This document shows, piece after piece, positions 38,841 through 38,953 of a DNA stretch of 38,953 nt (position 1 is its first letter; each line of letters starts with the position of its first letter). Below the pieces are notes generated by a model. That model was not told the origin of the DNA. It ran no database searches and saw nothing but the letters and a program-made list of their open reading frames with translations. Both the position numbers and the translations under genes were made by a program. Source of the DNA: an uncultured Sutterella sp. (GTDB lineage: Bacteria > Pseudomonadota > Gammaproteobacteria > Burkholderiales > Burkholderiaceae_F); the NCBI GenBank assembly GCA_900767875.1, contig CAAGAT010000085.1, positions 1 through 38,953 of the forward strand. Reading direction: 5' to 3'.

Positions 38841-38953
38841 CATGAAAGCAAAGAAGGCCCCGGCGCGCGAAGGCCCCTACACCCACCGGTGCATTTCTGA
38901 AGAATTCCCCAAAATCTCAAACGCACGCAGTCAAAGACTTACGGTGACGGCAC

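Noticed and set aside
38854..38877. Direct repeat AAGGCCCC, two copies eight bases apart
   Set aside because: Too short to distinguish from chance in GC-rich intergenic DNA; not periodic beyond two units.
38842..38953. Open frame from an ATG to the right edge
   Set aside because: It starts inside the mrp terminator flank, has no ribosome site, uses codons unlike its neighbours, and cannot be tested beyond the edge.
1..38953. CRISPR array, insertion sequence, prophage or toxin-antitoxin module
   Set aside because: No regularly spaced repeats, transposase, integrase or phage genes, and no small paired overlapping genes of that kind were found.

Overview
The window is GC-rich, gene-dense chromosomal DNA, about 90% coding, in short operons separated by compact intrinsic terminators. 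Gene content and order point to a betaproteobacterium of the Burkholderiales. The evidence is dusB-fis-purH, lptD-surA followed by pdxA-rsmA, metG divergent from mrp, yicC divergent from rph, and an AmgK-MurU muropeptide-recycling pair. A DcuC-type C4-dicarboxylate carrier and an NAD-type malic enzyme suggest anaerobic gut life, as in Sutterellaceae. That placement is inference. No phage, insertion sequence, CRISPR array, rRNA or plasmid function was seen.

Layout. 75-2786 (minus) is prfA-prmC-nif3, with hemA upstream (2928-4211) behind its own terminator. A tRNA-Phe gene with a good promoter lies at 4422-4497, and a twice-frameshifted GNAT acetyltransferase pseudogene at 4704-5271. 5355-12305 (minus) holds lptD-surA, a terminator, pdxA-rsmA, and a MetE-C-like methyltransferase. 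12534-15406 (plus) is amgK-murU plus an NMO/FabK-like flavoprotein. 15552-18479 is dusB-fis-purH. 18581-21151 is tolB-pal-cpoB without tolQRA. 21446-23098 is an NAD-malic enzyme. 23199-25718 is a three-gene NMT1/SsuABC-type ABC importer of unknown substrate, followed by scpA and a convergent PAP2 phosphatase. 27297-27596 is a small unrecognised gene. Then come yicC (minus) and rph-rdgB-hemW-mltA, erpA, a dcuC-family carrier, a cyclase-family protein, metG (minus) and mrp.

How the genes fit together. Most are housekeeping: translation termination (prfA, prmC), rRNA and tRNA modification (rsmA, dusB), RNA processing (rph, yicC), heme (hemA, hemW), Fe-S biogenesis (erpA, mrp), vitamin B6 (pdxA), purines (purH, rdgB) and chromosome condensation (scpA). 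Envelope functions are prominent: LptD and SurA in outer-membrane assembly, TolB, Pal and CpoB in envelope constriction, MltA and AmgK/MurU in murein turnover and recycling.

I saw no obvious new multi-gene system. The most interesting signals are regulatory. They are a terminator-like hairpin overlapped by a 26-codon upstream ORF just before mrp, a perfectly paired 14-bp hairpin just upstream of tolB, and -10-like hexamers inside terminator loops before prfA and pdxA. Several enzymes also have unusual residues at normally conserved positions.
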